A DNA stretch of 64,000 bases. Origin: Pararhizobium capsulatum DSM 1112. GTDB lineage: Bacteria; Pseudomonadota; Alphaproteobacteria; Rhizobiales; Rhizobiaceae. Under the pieces are notes generated by a model that saw nothing but the letters and a program-made list of their open reading frames with translations, did no database searches and was not told where the DNA came from. This document shows positions 20,032 to 30,255 of the stretch, piece after piece; positions within the stretch are counted from its first letter, which is position 1, and every line of letters starts with the position of its first letter. The stretch covers positions 3,106,001 through 3,170,000 of the forward strand of contig NZ_JAUSVF010000001.1 in the NCBI RefSeq assembly GCF_030814475.1, given 5' to 3'. A program made the position numbers and the translations under genes.

Positions 20032-20874
20032 TTAAACGCCAAGCAGCCGTTTGCCAGCGCGCGAAATCCACGAGCCATTGTTTTCGCGCGGCTCAAGCCC
20101 ACCGGACTGCAGAAGCTTGTAGCTGTCGGCATACCACTGGCTATCCGGATAGTTATGACCAAGAACGGCGGCAGCCGTCTGCGCTTCGCTCACGACACCC
20201 ATCGCGAAATACGTCTCGACGAGACGCGCCAGAGCTTCCTCAACCTGATTGGTCGTCGGATATTTCTCGACCACGTTGCGGAAGCGCGTCGCAGCGGCAA
20301 GATATTCCTTGCGCTCCAGATAATAACGGCCGACCTGCATCTCCTTGCCGGCAATCTGGTCCTTGGCGAAGCGAATCTTGGCCTGCGCATCCTCGACATA
20401 TTCTGAATCAGGATAGTTATCGATGACCTTCTGCATCGCATCGATAGTATTCTGGGCAGGCTTCTGGTCCTGTGTTACCGAGGGGATCTGCTTGGAATAG
20501 GCAAGGCCGACGATGTACTGGGCGTAGGCGGCGTCTTCAGACTGCGGATAGAGATTGAGGTAACGCGTCGCTGCGTTGATCGCATCCTGGCTCTGGCCGT
20601 TGCGATAGGCAACGAAGGCCTTCATAACCAGAGCTTTACGGGCATACTCGGAAAACGGATGCTGCTGATCGATGGCGTCGAACTTGCGCGCTGCTTCGGT
20701 CGTCTTGCCGGCCTGGAGGTTGGCGAGACCCTGATTATAGAGCATCTCCGGCGGATCGGTCTCGGCTGTCAGCTTGGTAATGTCGATATCGGGATCGTTC
20801 TGGCACGACGTCAGCAAGAGGCCGGTTACCGATGCGGTAAGCGCGATATAGACAACGCGCACCATCTTCTTCAT
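20032..20874 (-). CDS. bamD: Outer-membrane assembly lipoprotein BamD
   Basis: Essential lipoprotein of the BAM complex, which inserts beta-barrel proteins in the outer membrane. 280 residues from ATG 20874 (MKKMVRVVY), with lipobox LLTSC and lipidated Cys24. Five TPR-like repeats follow (e.g. [38 protein letters not shown]), each about 35-40 residues. The ATG at 20898 has a poorer ribosome site and would place eight residues before the signal. It lies between lpxC and recN on the minus strand, the order common in rhizobia. Confidence 0.94.
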   Translation of the reverse strand: MKKMVRVVYIALTASVTGLLLTSCQNDPDIDITKLTAETDPPEMLYNQGLANLQAGKTTEAARKFDAIDQQHPFSEYARKALVMKAFVAYRNGQSQDAINAATRYLNLYPQSEDAAYAQYIVGLAYSKQIPSVTQDQKPAQNTIDAMQKVIDNYPDSEYVEDAQAKIRFAKDQIAGKEMQVGRYYLERKEYLAAATRFRNVVEKYPTTNQVEEALARLVETYFAMGVVSEAQTAAAVLGHNYPDSQWYADSYKLLQSGGLEPRENNGSWISRAGKRLLGV

Positions 20875-21025
20875 GTCAACCTGGCCTGCAAATACCATTA
20901 GAAAATCCCACTCACGCGCCGGTAAGGCAACCGCCGCCTATGAACCGCGTTTTAAATCAAGATGCAACACGCCCGCAACGTCATGATGAGCGAATAACGC
21001 AATTTTGTGGCAGCCATCTCGCGAA

Positions 21026-21049
21026 AAAGCCGGCCCAAAAGCCGGCTTT
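21026..21049 (-). terminator. Rho-independent terminator after lpxC
   Basis: AAAGCCGGC pairs with GCCGGCTTT around CCAAAA; on the minus strand the stem is followed by TTCGCG, giving an uninterrupted TTTTT from the stem end. It begins about 44 bases after the lpxC stop and separates lpxC from bamD. Confidence 0.75.
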
Positions 21050-21092
21050 CAAGACTAAATCAACTCTGAGCATTCAATCCCATCGAAGACGC

Positions 21093-22037
21093 TCACTGCG
21101 CGCTGGCAGCAATCGCTTCGCGCACGGCAGGACGCTGACGCGACGGCGTGCTTTCGACAATCTCGTAGGCGCTCGGATCGCTCATCAGCGCCTTCAGCGC
21201 GTTCGCGTTCATCTTGTGACCACCACGATAGGAGCGGTAGCAGCCGAGGAACGGCATGCCGGCAAGTGCCAGGTCGCCAACGGCATCAAGCGTCTTGTGG
21301 CGCACGAACTCGTCCTTGGCGTAGCGCAGGCCTTCGACGTTGATAACCGTGTTGTCGTCGGAGATGACAACCGAGTTTTCAAGCGAAGAGCCCAGGCCAC
21401 GACCTGCAGCCCACATCTTTTCGACATCCCGCATAAAACCGAAGGTGCGCGCACGCGAAAGTTCGCTCTTGAAGGTCGACGGGTTAATATCGCCCTTCCA
21501 GGACTGGCGACCGATCAGCGGGCAATCGAAATCGATATCCACTTCGAAGCGCATCCCTCCTTCGTAGGGCAGGAATTCCGACCAGGACGCACCCGATTCG
21601 ATGCGGACCGGCTTCAGGATGCGGATATAGCGGCGCTTGGTGGCCAGGGCGCGAACGCCGGCCTGCTCGATCGCCTCGACGAAGGGAGCGGAGCTACCGT
21701 CCATGATCGGCATTTCGGCACCGTGAACTTCAATCAGCAGATTATCGAGGCCAAGCGAGTAGATCGCGGCCATGACATGCTCGATGGTGGCGATGAAGGT
21801 AGCAGGCGAAAAGCCGAGAACCGTGCAGAGATCAGTATTGCCGACCTGCGAAGACACGGCCTTATATTCGCTGACGACGGTTTCCCCGTTCATACGCTGG
21901 AAGACGATACCGCTATCGGCTTCGGCTGGATGGAAAGTGATGGAAACTTCACTGCCCGAATGTACGCCGGTACCCGACAACGTGACGGCGCTTGCGATCG
22001 TCGTCTGAAAACCAAGCTGCCCAATTCCAAGTACCAT
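21093..22037 (-). CDS. lpxC: UDP-3-O-acyl-GlcNAc deacetylase LpxC
   Basis: Zinc amidase for the committed step of lipid A synthesis. 314 residues from ATG 22037 (MVLGIGQLGFQTTI), with a TAAGG-containing upstream region; the frame opens 30 residues earlier but that part does not look like LpxC. Metal and catalytic residues are in TIEHVMAAIYS (first His), and in EFVRHKTLDAVGDL (second His and Asp). HKMNANALKAL near the end supplies the C-terminal catalytic His. Sits after the ftsZ terminator, as in related genomes, with its own promoter region. Confidence 0.95.
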   Translation of the reverse strand: MVLGIGQLGFQTTIASAVTLSGTGVHSGSEVSITFHPAEADSGIVFQRMNGETVVSEYKAVSSQVGNTDLCTVLGFSPATFIATIEHVMAAIYSLGLDNLLIEVHGAEMPIMDGSSAPFVEAIEQAGVRALATKRRYIRILKPVRIESGASWSEFLPYEGGMRFEVDIDFDCPLIGRQSWKGDINPSTFKSELSRARTFGFMRDVEKMWAAGRGLGSSLENSVVISDDNTVINVEGLRYAKDEFVRHKTLDAVGDLALAGMPFLGCYRSYRGGHKMNANALKALMSDPSAYEIVESTPSRQRPAVREAIAASAQ

Positions 22038-22370
22038 GCTCTTTGCCTTATATATGCCGGCGATACAGCTATGAGAACGCCGATAGAAACTCTTCGGAAC
22101 CGAAGTCTTGGTCACAAAGCGACGCACGATCAGCGACGCCCCACGCCACCAGTCGGATCAACTTCAAGCCAGCGATGTATGGTATCGCGTGTGCCCCTTC
22201 AGTCCCGACTCTCAACATAATAGTGTAGGCGCGCCATTCCAAATCACTGTTTCTTTCGGTTTGTTACGCGTCACGGCAGCTTATATTAGACAATGAAAAC
22301 ATTGATAAAATCATAAAAAATGCCCGGGCGTTAACCCGGGCATTCGGCAAGGTGGAAGGTGGGTAGAAAA
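22038..22370. other. ftsZ-lpxC intergenic region
   Basis: 333 bases without a convincing gene. It holds the ftsZ terminator at 22319-22344 and, nearer lpxC, AT-richer sequence (TTATATTAGACAATGAAAAC and beyond) that probably includes the lpxC promoter. I see no further structure. Confidence 0.6.
22319..22344 (-). terminator. Strong terminator of the ddlB-ftsQAZ operon
   Basis: AATGCCCGGG pairs perfectly with CCCGGGCATT (10 bp) around a 6-base loop, followed on the minus strand by TTTTATGATTTT. It begins 27 bases after the ftsZ stop codon and closes the division operon. Confidence 0.9.
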
Positions 22371-24164
22371 TCAGTTCGATTGGCGGCGCAGGAACGCCGG
22401 GATTTCGAGCTGATCGTCCTCGTGAGCACGCGGCTGCGGAGTGAGCCGGGCGCGATCGTCGAGAGATGGCCGACGCGGTGCATAGACGCTGGCTTCCGGC
22501 GACAGCGGACGACGCTGCTGGGAAGCTGCCGACGGTGCACCGGCGGTCATATCCGCGGCAACGGCGTGACCTTCCTCGTCACGACGTCCCAGCGAATTGG
22601 TGATCCGCTTCAACAAACCCATCGGACCGCGGTCTTCCTGAGCGACAGGCTGCGCCCGATGCTCAGCCTCGGCCTTCACCATCGGCGGAAAATCTTCGAC
22701 CTTCGGCATGCGAACCTGTTCGGCCTGCTGGCGAATGACCGGAGCTGCGGGCTCCTGGCGAGCCACGACCGGTTCCTGGCGGGCGACGGGCTGCTGGGCA
22801 GCCGGAGCAGCCTGATAGGCAGGCATATCAAGCTGCCGCTGAGCAACCGGAGCCGACTGCGGAACGACCTGTTCGACGGGAGCAGCGCCGGCAAAAAGGC
22901 GGCTCTGCGGGCGGAATTCTTCCTGTGGCTGGGCAACGGGAGCAGACGGACGCGCGGCTGTCTGGAGGAACAGCTCGCGTTCCAGTTCGGCTTCACGAAT
23001 GGCCTTGGCGATTGCGTCGGCCTGCGAGGCAACCTGCTGGACCGGCTGAGGGGCCGGCTGCTGGGCGACCGGAGCCGGCTGAGCCTGGGCGATCGTCGGT
23101 TGCTGAACCGGCGCTGCCGGGATAGCCACAGACGGACGAACGATCGGCTTGGCTGCTACCGGGCGAAAGCTGGCGTTGCGATCCGCCACCTCCGCGGCCG
23201 TGCGGTCGATACCGGTTGCAACAACAGAAACACGGATCAGGCCTTCGAGTTCTTCATCGAAGGTTGCGCCGAGAATGATGTTGGCGTCTGGATCGACTTC
23301 TTCACGGATGCGGGTAGCAGCTTCGTCAACTTCAAAGAGGGTCAGGTCACGGCCGCCGGTGATCGAGATCAGCAGGCCCTGGGCGCCCTTCATCGAGGTT
23401 TCGTCAAGCAGCGGGTTGGCGATCGCGGCTTCGGCAGCGGCCATTGCGCGGCCTTCGCCAGACGCTTCGCCGGTGCCCATCATGGCGCGACCCATCTCGC
23501 GCATCACCGAACGGACGTCGGCGAAGTCGAGGTTGATGAGGCCTTCCTTGACCATCAGGTCGGTGATGCAGGCAACACCCGAATAGAGAACCTGGTCGGC
23601 CATCGCGAAGGCGTCCGCGAACGTCGTCTTGTCGTTGGCGATCCGGAAAAGGTTCTGGTTCGGGATGACGATCAGGGTATCGACCGACTTCTGCAGTTCG
23701 GCGATGCCCATGTCGGCGAGCCGCATGCGGCGCGCACCTTCGAAGTGGAATGGCTTGGTAACGACGCCGACTGTCAGGATGCCCTTGTTGCGGGCAGCCT
23801 GGGCAACGACCGGAGCCGCACCCGTGCCGGTGCCGCCGCCCATGCCGGCGGTGACGAAGCACATGTGGGTGCCCTGCAGGTGATCGATGATCTCATCGAT
23901 GCACTCTTCAGCGGCCGCACGGCCGACTTCCGGCTGGGAGCCTGCGCCAAGACCTTCGGTGACCGCGACACCCATCTGGATGATGCGTTCGGCCTTGGTC
24001 ATGGTCAGCGCCTGGGCGTCCGTGTTGGCGACGACGAAATCGACGCCCTGGAGGCCCGCAGTGATCATGTTGTTGACGGCATTGCCGCCACCGCCGCCGA
24101 CGCCGAAGACGGTGATGCGGGGCTTAAGCTCGGTGATATCCGGCTTTTGCAAGTTGATGGTCAT
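22371..24164 (-). CDS. ftsZ: Cell division GTPase FtsZ (long C-terminal linker)
   Basis: Tubulin homologue forming the Z ring. The 597 residues are about 200 more than the enterobacterial protein. The GTPase part (about 1-320) has [11 protein letters not shown] and the tubulin signature [16 protein letters not shown] low-complexity Pro/Gln/Ala-rich linker follows (repeated AQQP, PVAQ and VARQEP units, about 325-580), and the conserved C-terminal peptide [13 protein letters not shown] binds FtsA and other partners. Long linkers are typical of Rhizobiaceae FtsZ. It lies 103 bases after ftsA and ends the operon at a strong terminator. Confidence 0.97.
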   Translation of the reverse strand: MTINLQKPDITELKPRITVFGVGGGGGNAVNNMITAGLQGVDFVVANTDAQALTMTKAERIIQMGVAVTEGLGAGSQPEVGRAAAEECIDEIIDHLQGTHMCFVTAGMGGGTGTGAAPVVAQAARNKGILTVGVVTKPFHFEGARRMRLADMGIAELQKSVDTLIVIPNQNLFRIANDKTTFADAFAMADQVLYSGVACITDLMVKEGLINLDFADVRSVMREMGRAMMGTGEASGEGRAMAAAEAAIANPLLDETSMKGAQGLLISITGGRDLTLFEVDEAATRIREEVDPDANIILGATFDEELEGLIRVSVVATGIDRTAAEVADRNASFRPVAAKPIVRPSVAIPAAPVQQPTIAQAQPAPVAQQPAPQPVQQVASQADAIAKAIREAELERELFLQTAARPSAPVAQPQEEFRPQSRLFAGAAPVEQVVPQSAPVAQRQLDMPAYQAAPAAQQPVARQEPVVARQEPAAPVIRQQAEQVRMPKVEDFPPMVKAEAEHRAQPVAQEDRGPMGLLKRITNSLGRRDEEGHAVAADMTAGAPSAASQQRRPLSPEASVYAPRRPSLDDRARLTPQPRAHEDDQLEIPAFLRRQSN

Positions 24165-24267
24165 TGTACCCGTTCCTTCCTGGTTTCTGGCCGCCTTGCC
24201 GAGCCGGCCAAATCTTAGAATTTCTTACTCGTAATCGGCCCGCCTTACCTGAGCGGACCGTGAGACC

Positions 24268-25599
24268 TTAAAAGCTTTCCTTGAGCCACTGCCCGACGCG
24301 AGCTATGCGACCCTGTCCACCCGAGAGCGAGGAGAGCAGACCGCCCTGCGACGCGTGGGTTTCCATCTCTGCGACCTGCGGATAGATCATCAGACCGACC
24401 GCGGTAGAAAATGCCGGCCCCTTGGCTGCCGCCGGAAGACCGGAGACACCGAGCGGACGACCGATGCGAACATTGCGGGCCAGGATGCGGCGCGCCGCTT
24501 CCGGCAGGCCAGTCAGCTGGCTCGCACCGCCGGTCAGAACGACACGCTTGCCGACGATCGGGGAGAAGCCCGAGCGCTGGATGCGATCACGGATCAACTC
24601 CAGCGTTTCCTCGATGCGGGCGCGGACGATGCGCGAAACGAGGGCGCGCGGCACATGGGTCGGCTGGTCGCGGTCATCCTCGCCGATTGGCGGAACCGTA
24701 ACGATATCGCGCTCGTCGGCGCTGGCCGGCAACGCAGAACCGTGAACGACCTTCAGACGTTCCGCATCCTCGATGCGGGTGGAAAGACCGCGCGCCAGAT
24801 CGGTGGTGACGTGATGGCCGCCAAGCGAGACCGCATCGGCATGCACCAGCTTGCCTTCGGCAAAGACCGAGATCGTCGTCGTGCCACCGCCCATGTCGAT
24901 GGCGGCGCAGCCGAGTTCGACTTCATCATCCACCAGGGCAGCGAGACCGCTGGCATAGGGAGTAGCGACAATGCCCTCGACCGAAAGATGAGCGCGGTTA
25001 ATGCAGAGCTCGAGGTTCTTCAGCGCGGCGCGTTCCGCCGTCAGCATGTGCATGTCAACGCCGAGCTGGTCACCGAACATCGCCAGCGGATCGCGAATGC
25101 CGCGCTCGCCATCGAGCGAATAGCCGGCCGGTAGCGAATGCAGGACGACGCGGTCCTGGCGCTGGGACTGATGGGCGGCGGCCGCAAGAACCTTCTTGAG
25201 GTCAGCTTCTTCGACTTCCTGGCCACCGAGATCTATGGAGGCCGTGTAAATGTCGCTCTGCAGGCGGCCGGCAGAGATATTGACGATGAGGCTGTCGATG
25301 GTGAGGCCGGCCATGCGTTCGGCAGCATCGACGGCGAGACGGACAACGCTTTCGGTGGCGTCGAGATCGGCGATCACGCCGTTCTTGATGCCGCGGGATT
25401 TGTGGTGACCAATGCCGATCACCTCGATCGAATGGGTGCGGCCCGGCAGGATCTGGCTTTCAGCCTTCGGCGTCAGCCGGCCGATCATGCAGACGACCTT
25501 CGTGGAGCCGATGTCGAGAACCGAAACGATATGCGACCGCTTGGACGAAAGCGGCTTCAGACGTGGCAGGCCAAAATGCGAAGAACCAAAAAGGCTCAT
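24268..25599 (-). CDS. ftsA: Cell division protein FtsA
   Basis: Actin-like ATPase that tethers FtsZ to the membrane; 443 residues. The phosphate-1 motif is VLDIGSTKVVCMIG; SHA-domain sequence (VEVIGIGHHKSRGIKNG type) and the adenosine motif VVLTGGASQLTGLPE are present. The C-terminus ends in an amphipathic membrane-targeting helix (VGQWLKESF). Its ATG overlaps the ftsQ stop as ATGA, indicating coupled translation. Confidence 0.97.
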   Translation of the reverse strand: MSLFGSSHFGLPRLKPLSSKRSHIVSVLDIGSTKVVCMIGRLTPKAESQILPGRTHSIEVIGIGHHKSRGIKNGVIADLDATESVVRLAVDAAERMAGLTIDSLIVNISAGRLQSDIYTASIDLGGQEVEEADLKKVLAAAAHQSQRQDRVVLHSLPAGYSLDGERGIRDPLAMFGDQLGVDMHMLTAERAALKNLELCINRAHLSVEGIVATPYASGLAALVDDEVELGCAAIDMGGGTTTISVFAEGKLVHADAVSLGGHHVTTDLARGLSTRIEDAERLKVVHGSALPASADERDIVTVPPIGEDDRDQPTHVPRALVSRIVRARIEETLELIRDRIQRSGFSPIVGKRVVLTGGASQLTGLPEAARRILARNVRIGRPLGVSGLPAAAKGPAFSTAVGLMIYPQVAEMETHASQGGLLSSLSGGQGRIARVGQWLKESF

Positions 25600-26528
25600 G
25601 TACGGTTCTCCTGCTCCAGCTTCTTGAGCTGCTTTGTACGGGCGTCAACAGCCACTTGACGACGAGCTGCTGCCTCGGCCGTCAGGCGGATGGTGGTACG
25701 GTCTTCCAGACGGAGATCGACAGCGGCGATATCGCGCTCGAGCAGTTGCTGCCCCTCTTCCATCGTCGACAGAACCTGCATGGCACGATCGAGATCATGT
25801 TCGGGCAACTTGATGACAACACCGTTTTCGAGCTGAAGATCCCAGCGACGGCCCGAAACACGGACGTAAGCCTTCACGCGATCACGAATCTCAGGCCAGG
25901 CAGAGAACTGCTCGTAGAAATCCGCGGCAGCAGTCTCGGCATCCCGGCCGACGAACAGCGGCAGGGCCGAAAACTTGTTGTCGCGCAGCGGCGCAATCAC
26001 GCTGCCGCTCTTTTCGATCAGGGAAAGATCCGACCCGTGCTGCCAGATACCGAAAGCCTTGCGCTCTTTCAGAGCCACTTCGATCGTACCTGGATAGACC
26101 TTGCGAACGGAAACATCCTCAACCCATGGCAGTTCGCTGATCAGCTTGCGCGCCTCGGCGACATCGAGCGCAACCAGCGATGTCGTACCATCGAGGCCCA
26201 GCTGCTGGAGGATATCTATTTCAGAGGTCTGGTCGTTGCCGGAAACCTTGACGTCCTCGATCGCAAAACCGACCGCAGTCGTCGTGGTCTGGGCGAAGCC
26301 CTGCGCATGACCACCGAGCGACATGCCGTAGAAGCCGGTCGCGGCAAGAAATGCCAGCGCAGACACCGTACCGGTATGCGGCGCAAAATGAATGCGGCCT
26401 GTGCCCAGGCAGACAAGAAAACGCACGACGCGACGAAGCGGACGCGGCAGCACGAACTGACCATCGAGATCAGCCGCCTCCAGCGGTGCGCGCACCCTGT
26501 CCTGCTTCCTGCCTCTCAACGCAAACAC
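25596..26528 (-). CDS. ftsQ: Cell division protein FtsQ
   Basis: Bitopic divisome protein, 310 residues from a GTG at 26528 that has GGAGG seven bases upstream; the GTG at 26549 is less likely. A basic N-terminal cytoplasmic part (about 50 residues) leads to a membrane helix ([19 protein letters not shown]), followed by the POTRA domain ([20 protein letters not shown]) and the beta domain, ending in a charged tail. The start lies inside the end of ddlB, so ddlB-ftsQ-ftsA are translationally coupled. Confidence 0.94.
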   Translation of the reverse strand: MFALRGRKQDRVRAPLEAADLDGQFVLPRPLRRVVRFLVCLGTGRIHFAPHTGTVSALAFLAATGFYGMSLGGHAQGFAQTTTTAVGFAIEDVKVSGNDQTSEIDILQQLGLDGTTSLVALDVAEARKLISELPWVEDVSVRKVYPGTIEVALKERKAFGIWQHGSDLSLIEKSGSVIAPLRDNKFSALPLFVGRDAETAAADFYEQFSAWPEIRDRVKAYVRVSGRRWDLQLENGVVIKLPEHDLDRAMQVLSTMEEGQQLLERDIAAVDLRLEDRTTIRLTAEAAARRQVAVDARTKQLKKLEQENRT

Positions 26529-27442
26529 GATGCGTCCTCCACGATCCACTTGAGGAATTCACCAAACGAATAGCCGGCATGGACGGCCATTTCGGGCACC
26601 AGGGAGGTTGGAGTCATGCCAGGCTGGGTATTGATCTCCAGCCAGATAAGCTCTCCTTCTTCGGAGAAACGATCGTCGAAGCGGAAGTCGGAGCGGCTTA
26701 CGCCGCGGCAGCCAATCGCCTGATGCGCCTTGACCGCCAGTGTTTGTATTTTTTGGTAAATATTTGGTGAAATTTCCGCCGGAATGACGTGTTTCGAGCC
26801 ACCTTTTACATATTTGGAATCATAGTCGTAAAAAGCGTGGCCCAGCGGGATGATTTCGGTAACGCCTAGGGCGACATCGCCCATGACGCCGCAGGTCAGC
26901 TCGCGCCCGTGGATGTAACGCTCCGCCATGACGCGATCGCCATACCGCCACTCGGAAGAACCGAGGATCTGCGGCGGATGGGATTGGTCTTCCTGAACCA
27001 TGACGACGCCGAAGCTTGAGCCTTCCGACACCGGCTTCACGACGTAAGGCGGCTTCAACGGATGCTCGCTACCGAAGTCGTGGCGGTTCATGATGCGCGC
27101 CTCGGCAACCGGGATGCCGGCGGCGGCGGCGACATATTTCGCCTGCGCCTTGTCCATGGCGAGCGCGGAAGCGAGAACGCCGGAATGGGTATAGGGGATA
27201 TCGAGATATTCGAGGATGCCCTGAATGGTGCCGTCCTCGCCATAGGGGCCGTGGAGGGCGTTGAAGGCAACATCCGGGCGCAAGCTCGCAAGCGTCGCCG
27301 CCACCTCGCGGTCGACGTCGACGCGCGTCACGCGATAACCTTCCGCCTCAAGGGCATCCGCGCAGGCAGTCCCCGAAGAAAGGCTCACAGGCCTCTCCGA
27401 GGAAAATCCACCCATCAGGACGGCCACATGCTTGGCACTCAT
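26516..27442 (-). CDS. ddlB: D-alanine--D-alanine ligase
   Basis: ATP-grasp enzyme making the D-Ala-D-Ala dipeptide for MurF. 308 residues from ATG 27442 ([21 protein letters not shown]), with GGAG seven bases before it; an ATG five codons earlier is possible. Active-site landmarks: [12 protein letters not shown], the ATP-grasp loop [19 protein letters not shown] with the Mg ligands and the catalytic triad region. First gene of ddlB-ftsQ-ftsA-ftsZ, with its own upstream regulatory region; it is separated from murB by three unrelated genes. Confidence 0.96.
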   Translation of the reverse strand: MSAKHVAVLMGGFSSERPVSLSSGTACADALEAEGYRVTRVDVDREVAATLASLRPDVAFNALHGPYGEDGTIQGILEYLDIPYTHSGVLASALAMDKAQAKYVAAAAGIPVAEARIMNRHDFGSEHPLKPPYVVKPVSEGSSFGVVMVQEDQSHPPQILGSSEWRYGDRVMAERYIHGRELTCGVMGDVALGVTEIIPLGHAFYDYDSKYVKGGSKHVIPAEISPNIYQKIQTLAVKAHQAIGCRGVSRSDFRFDDRFSEEGELIWLEINTQPGMTPTSLVPEMAVHAGYSFGEFLKWIVEDASCLR

Positions 27443-27708
27443 CAAATTCTCCGACATCAACACCTGCCTCTATGAAATTGCGCTTGCGCAGAGCTTGTAG
27501 GGACCGCGATTCGCGAATTTCAGGCACAGCCCCACTAGAACGGCATTATGGTTAATGAACCGTTTACTTTGGTTAACCCCTTTGGGGATGCAGCGGGTAA
27601 AATCGGCGAAAGAATCAAATCGCCGCCCCGATTAAACTCTTAGAATCAGAGTGTTGGCTGAAGCGCAAGCTTGAGAAGACGGCGAACTCGGATGAAGGGG
27701 AAACGCAA
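27443..27708 (-). promoter_or_regulatory. Regulatory region of ddlB-ftsQAZ with CtrA-like sites
   Basis: About 265 bases without a gene. On the minus strand a TTAACCAT octamer (complement at 27548-27555), the half-site preferred by CtrA in rhizobia, lies about 105 bases before ddlB, and GGTTAACC follows at 27571-27578. Three GANTC sequences (27508, 27612, 27643), the CcrM methylation target, are also present. Motif matches are seen directly; regulation by CtrA is inference. Confidence 0.5.
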
Positions 27709-27735
27709 AAGGCCGCGCCGCCGTGGCGAGGCCTT
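27709..27735 (-). terminator. Rho-independent terminator after aqpZ
   Basis: AAGGCC and GGCCTT enclose a GC-rich inner hairpin (CGCC with GGCG); TTTTGCG follows on the minus strand. It lies about 30 bases after the aqpZ stop and insulates ddlB from aqpZ transcription. Confidence 0.75.
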
Positions 27736-27764
27736 CTGAACTTGGAACGATGTCAGTTCCGTTT

Positions 27765-28451
27765 TTAGTCGTCTTCGCCGACGACCTTCCAGACGATGGC
27801 GCCGAGCGCGCCGCCGACGAGCGGAGCCAGCCAGAACAACCAGAGCTGCTGAAGCGCCCAGCCACCGACAAAGAGCGCCTGCCCCGTCGAGCGAGCCGGA
27901 TTGACGGAGGTATTGGTAACGGGAATCGAGATCAGGTGGATAAGGGTGAGCGCCAGGCCGATGGCGATGGGGGCAAAACCGACGGGCACACGACCATGAG
28001 TCGAACCGAGGATAATGAAGAGGAAGAAGGCCGTCAGAAGGACTTCGATGACGAGCGCCGAGGTCAGCGAATAGCCGCCGGGAGAATGCTCGCCATAGCC
28101 GTTTGCCGCAAAGCCCCCGAGATCAACCCCGGCTTTTCCGCTGGCGACGATGTAAAGTGCGGCGGCTGCCAGGATGGCCCCTGCGACCTGGGCAATGATA
28201 TAAGCAGGCAGCGACGAGGCCGGAAACTTCCCGGCGACGGTAAGGCCAACGGATACGGCCGGATTGAAATGCCCGCCCGATATGCCGCCCACCGCATAGG
28301 CCATGGTGAGAACGGTCAGACCGAAAGCGAACGAGACACCAAGCAGGCCAATGCCGACATCCGGGAAAGCAGCAGCCAGCACCGCGCTACCGCAGCCGCC
28401 GAAAACGAGCCAGAATGTTCCTAAAAATTCCGCAGAAAGCTTCTTGAACAT
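27765..28451 (-). CDS. aqpZ: Aquaporin Z
   Basis: Inner-membrane water channel of 228 residues, the normal AqpZ length, from ATG 28451 ([13 protein letters not shown]) with AAGGGG upstream; the frame is open for 41 further codons that do not look like protein. Both pore motifs are intact: NPA at 63-65 in GGHFNPAVS and NPA in NTSVNPARS in the second half. Six hydrophobic helices are apparent. It belongs to a three-gene block between murB and ddlB and has its own terminator. Confidence 0.95.
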   Translation of the reverse strand: MFKKLSAEFLGTFWLVFGGCGSAVLAAAFPDVGIGLLGVSFAFGLTVLTMAYAVGGISGGHFNPAVSVGLTVAGKFPASSLPAYIIAQVAGAILAAAALYIVASGKAGVDLGGFAANGYGEHSPGGYSLTSALVIEVLLTAFFLFIILGSTHGRVPVGFAPIAIGLALTLIHLISIPVTNTSVNPARSTGQALFVGGWALQQLWLFWLAPLVGGALGAIVWKVVGEDD

Positions 28452-28830
28452 GGGTTCCCCTTCAATGGAGCAATGCTCCGAGGGCCTGGTGCGCATCACC
28501 TGCATTTCCGCCAGCCCTGGAAGAAAACACACGCGCATTTCAGCCAGTTTGCCGCGCTCAAAGGTGGAGCGCACGATCCAGAATTTTCCACAATTCGATT
28601 CTGGTCAAGGATTGAGCACGACTTATAGGGAATATGACGCCTTTTTCATCACTTCGTAGAGATGTGACACCATCGTTCGAACGGGGATTTAGCGACACTT
28701 TTGCGACGAAAACACCCCTAAATCTTGCCATTTCTTGCGCCTCAAGGGTTTTATTGCCGGTTCGACTGCGTTATGGCACCGCCATCCGCCTCCCAAGACG
28801 GCACAAACATCCCTGTACGGAAGACACACA
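28452..28830. other. Divergent promoter region aqpZ / MHS transporter
   Basis: 379 bases without a supported gene between two divergent starts. Open frames in it are only upstream extensions of the flanking genes. It is less GC-rich than the coding DNA, with AT-rich patches (for example around 28580-28640 and 28720-28750) that fit two divergent promoters. No repeat or strong hairpin noticed. Confidence 0.5.
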
Positions 28831-30135
28831 ATGACTGACGCGACATCCTCCCCGTCGCCGCGTGTCGCTCAATCGAAGACAGCCCCGGCCAATTCGCCGG
28901 CGCATGTCCTGTTTGCGAGCCTCGTCGGCACGACCATCGAATTCTTCGACTTCTACGTCTACGCCACCGCCGCCGTTCTGGTGTTCCCGGCGCTGTTCTT
29001 CCCCAACAGCGATCCGACCACTGCGCTGCTCGCCTCGTTTGCCACCTTCTCCATCGCCTTCTTCGCCCGTCCGCTCGGTGCAATCGTCTTCGGTCACTTC
29101 GGTGACCGCGTTGGGCGCAAGACGACGCTCGTTGCCGCGCTCCTGACCATGGGCGTTTCGACTGTTATCATCGGCCTTCTACCCTCCTACGAGAGCATTG
29201 GCGTCCTTGCGCCGCTGCTGCTGGCCCTTTGCCGCTTTGGCCAGGGTTTCGGCCTCGGCGGCGAATGGGGCGGCGCAGTGCTGCTCGCAACGGAAAATGC
29301 CCCGGAAGGCAAGCGCAGCTGGTACGGCATGTTCCCGCAGCTCGGGGCGCCCGTCGGCCTGTTCCTGTCATCCGGTATCTTCTGGGTCCTCCTGCACTTC
29401 ATGTCGCAGGAAGCGCTCCTGAGCTGGGGCTGGCGCGTCCCGTTCATTGCCTCGATCCTGCTGATCGCCGTCGGTCTCTGGGTTCGCCTTTCGATCACCG
29501 AGACCCCGGACTTCCAGAAGGCAATCGAGAAGCATGAGCGCGTCGAAGTGCCGGTTGCAGAACTCTTCCGCAACCACAAGCGCAGCCTCGTGCTCGGTAC
29601 CTTTGTCGCACTCGCAACGTTCGTGCTGTTCTACATCGGCTCGGCGTACCTGCTCTCCTACAACGTCAAGGTTCTGAAAATCCCGTTCCTGGAAGCGCTG
29701 GAAGTGCAGATCCTCGGCTCGGTGCTATTCGGCATCTTCATTCCGATCGCCGGCAAGCTCGCCGAGCGTTTCGGCCGCCGCGAGGTGCTGATCGCGACTA
29801 CGGTGCTGATTGGCGTGTTCTCGTTCTTCCTGCCCGGCCTGATGACATCAGGCGAAACAGGCATCTTCGTCTTCGTGATCCTCGCGATGGCGCTGATGGG
29901 CATGACCTATGGCCTGATCGGCACGGCGCTTGCCGCACCCTTCCCGACCAACGTGCGCTATACGGGTTCCTCGATCACCTTCAACTTCGCCGGCATCTTC
30001 GGCGCTTCGCTTGCGCCTTACATCGCGACCTATCTGCAGGCCAATTACGGCATGACCTATGTCGGCTACTATCTCGGCATTTCCGCCGTGATCACGCTCG
30101 CTTGCATCCTGCTTTCGGGCAAAGATGAGGTCTGA
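28831..30135 (+). CDS. MFS transporter, metabolite:H+ symporter (MHS) family
   Basis: Twelve-helix inner-membrane symporter of 434 residues from ATG 28831 (MTDATSSPS). The N-terminal FVGTTIEFFDFYVY-type motif, here SLVGTTIEFFDFYVYAT, and FGHFGDRVGRKTTL (loop 2-3 signature) are those of the KgtP/ProP/shikimate transporter group. GFGLGGEWGGAVLLATENAP is also characteristic. Substrate is not predictable; dicarboxylates, betaines or shikimate are typical. The start upstream of this ATG adds non-conserved residues. A strong terminator follows. Confidence 0.92.
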   Translation: MTDATSSPSPRVAQSKTAPANSPAHVLFASLVGTTIEFFDFYVYATAAVLVFPALFFPNSDPTTALLASFATFSIAFFARPLGAIVFGHFGDRVGRKTTLVAALLTMGVSTVIIGLLPSYESIGVLAPLLLALCRFGQGFGLGGEWGGAVLLATENAPEGKRSWYGMFPQLGAPVGLFLSSGIFWVLLHFMSQEALLSWGWRVPFIASILLIAVGLWVRLSITETPDFQKAIEKHERVEVPVAELFRNHKRSLVLGTFVALATFVLFYIGSAYLLSYNVKVLKIPFLEALEVQILGSVLFGIFIPIAGKLAERFGRREVLIATTVLIGVFSFFLPGLMTSGETGIFVFVILAMALMGMTYGLIGTALAAPFPTNVRYTGSSITFNFAGIFGASLAPYIATYLQANYGMTYVGYYLGISAVITLACILLSGKDEV

Positions 30136-30162
30136 GTTCAAGCTGAATCAGAACTGACGAAG

Positions 30163-30195
30163 GAGCCGCGAAATCGCTGATTTCGCGGCTCTTTT
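30163..30195 (+). terminator. Rho-independent terminator after the MHS transporter
   Basis: GAGCCGCGAAATC pairs perfectly with GATTTCGCGGCTC (13 bp) around a 3-base loop and is followed by TTTT. It starts 28 bases after the transporter stop. Confidence 0.92.
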
Positions 30196-30255
30196 CTATT
30201 CCGGGGTGACTTTGTGAACGCTCACGTCTAATTTTCCCGCAGGAGGTTGGATGCA

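Noticed and set aside
22359..24218. Plus-strand open frame of 619 codons opposite ftsZ
   Set aside because: Composition (Arg, Gly, Asp, His rich) and exact overlap with FtsZ motifs on the other strand show it is a shadow frame.
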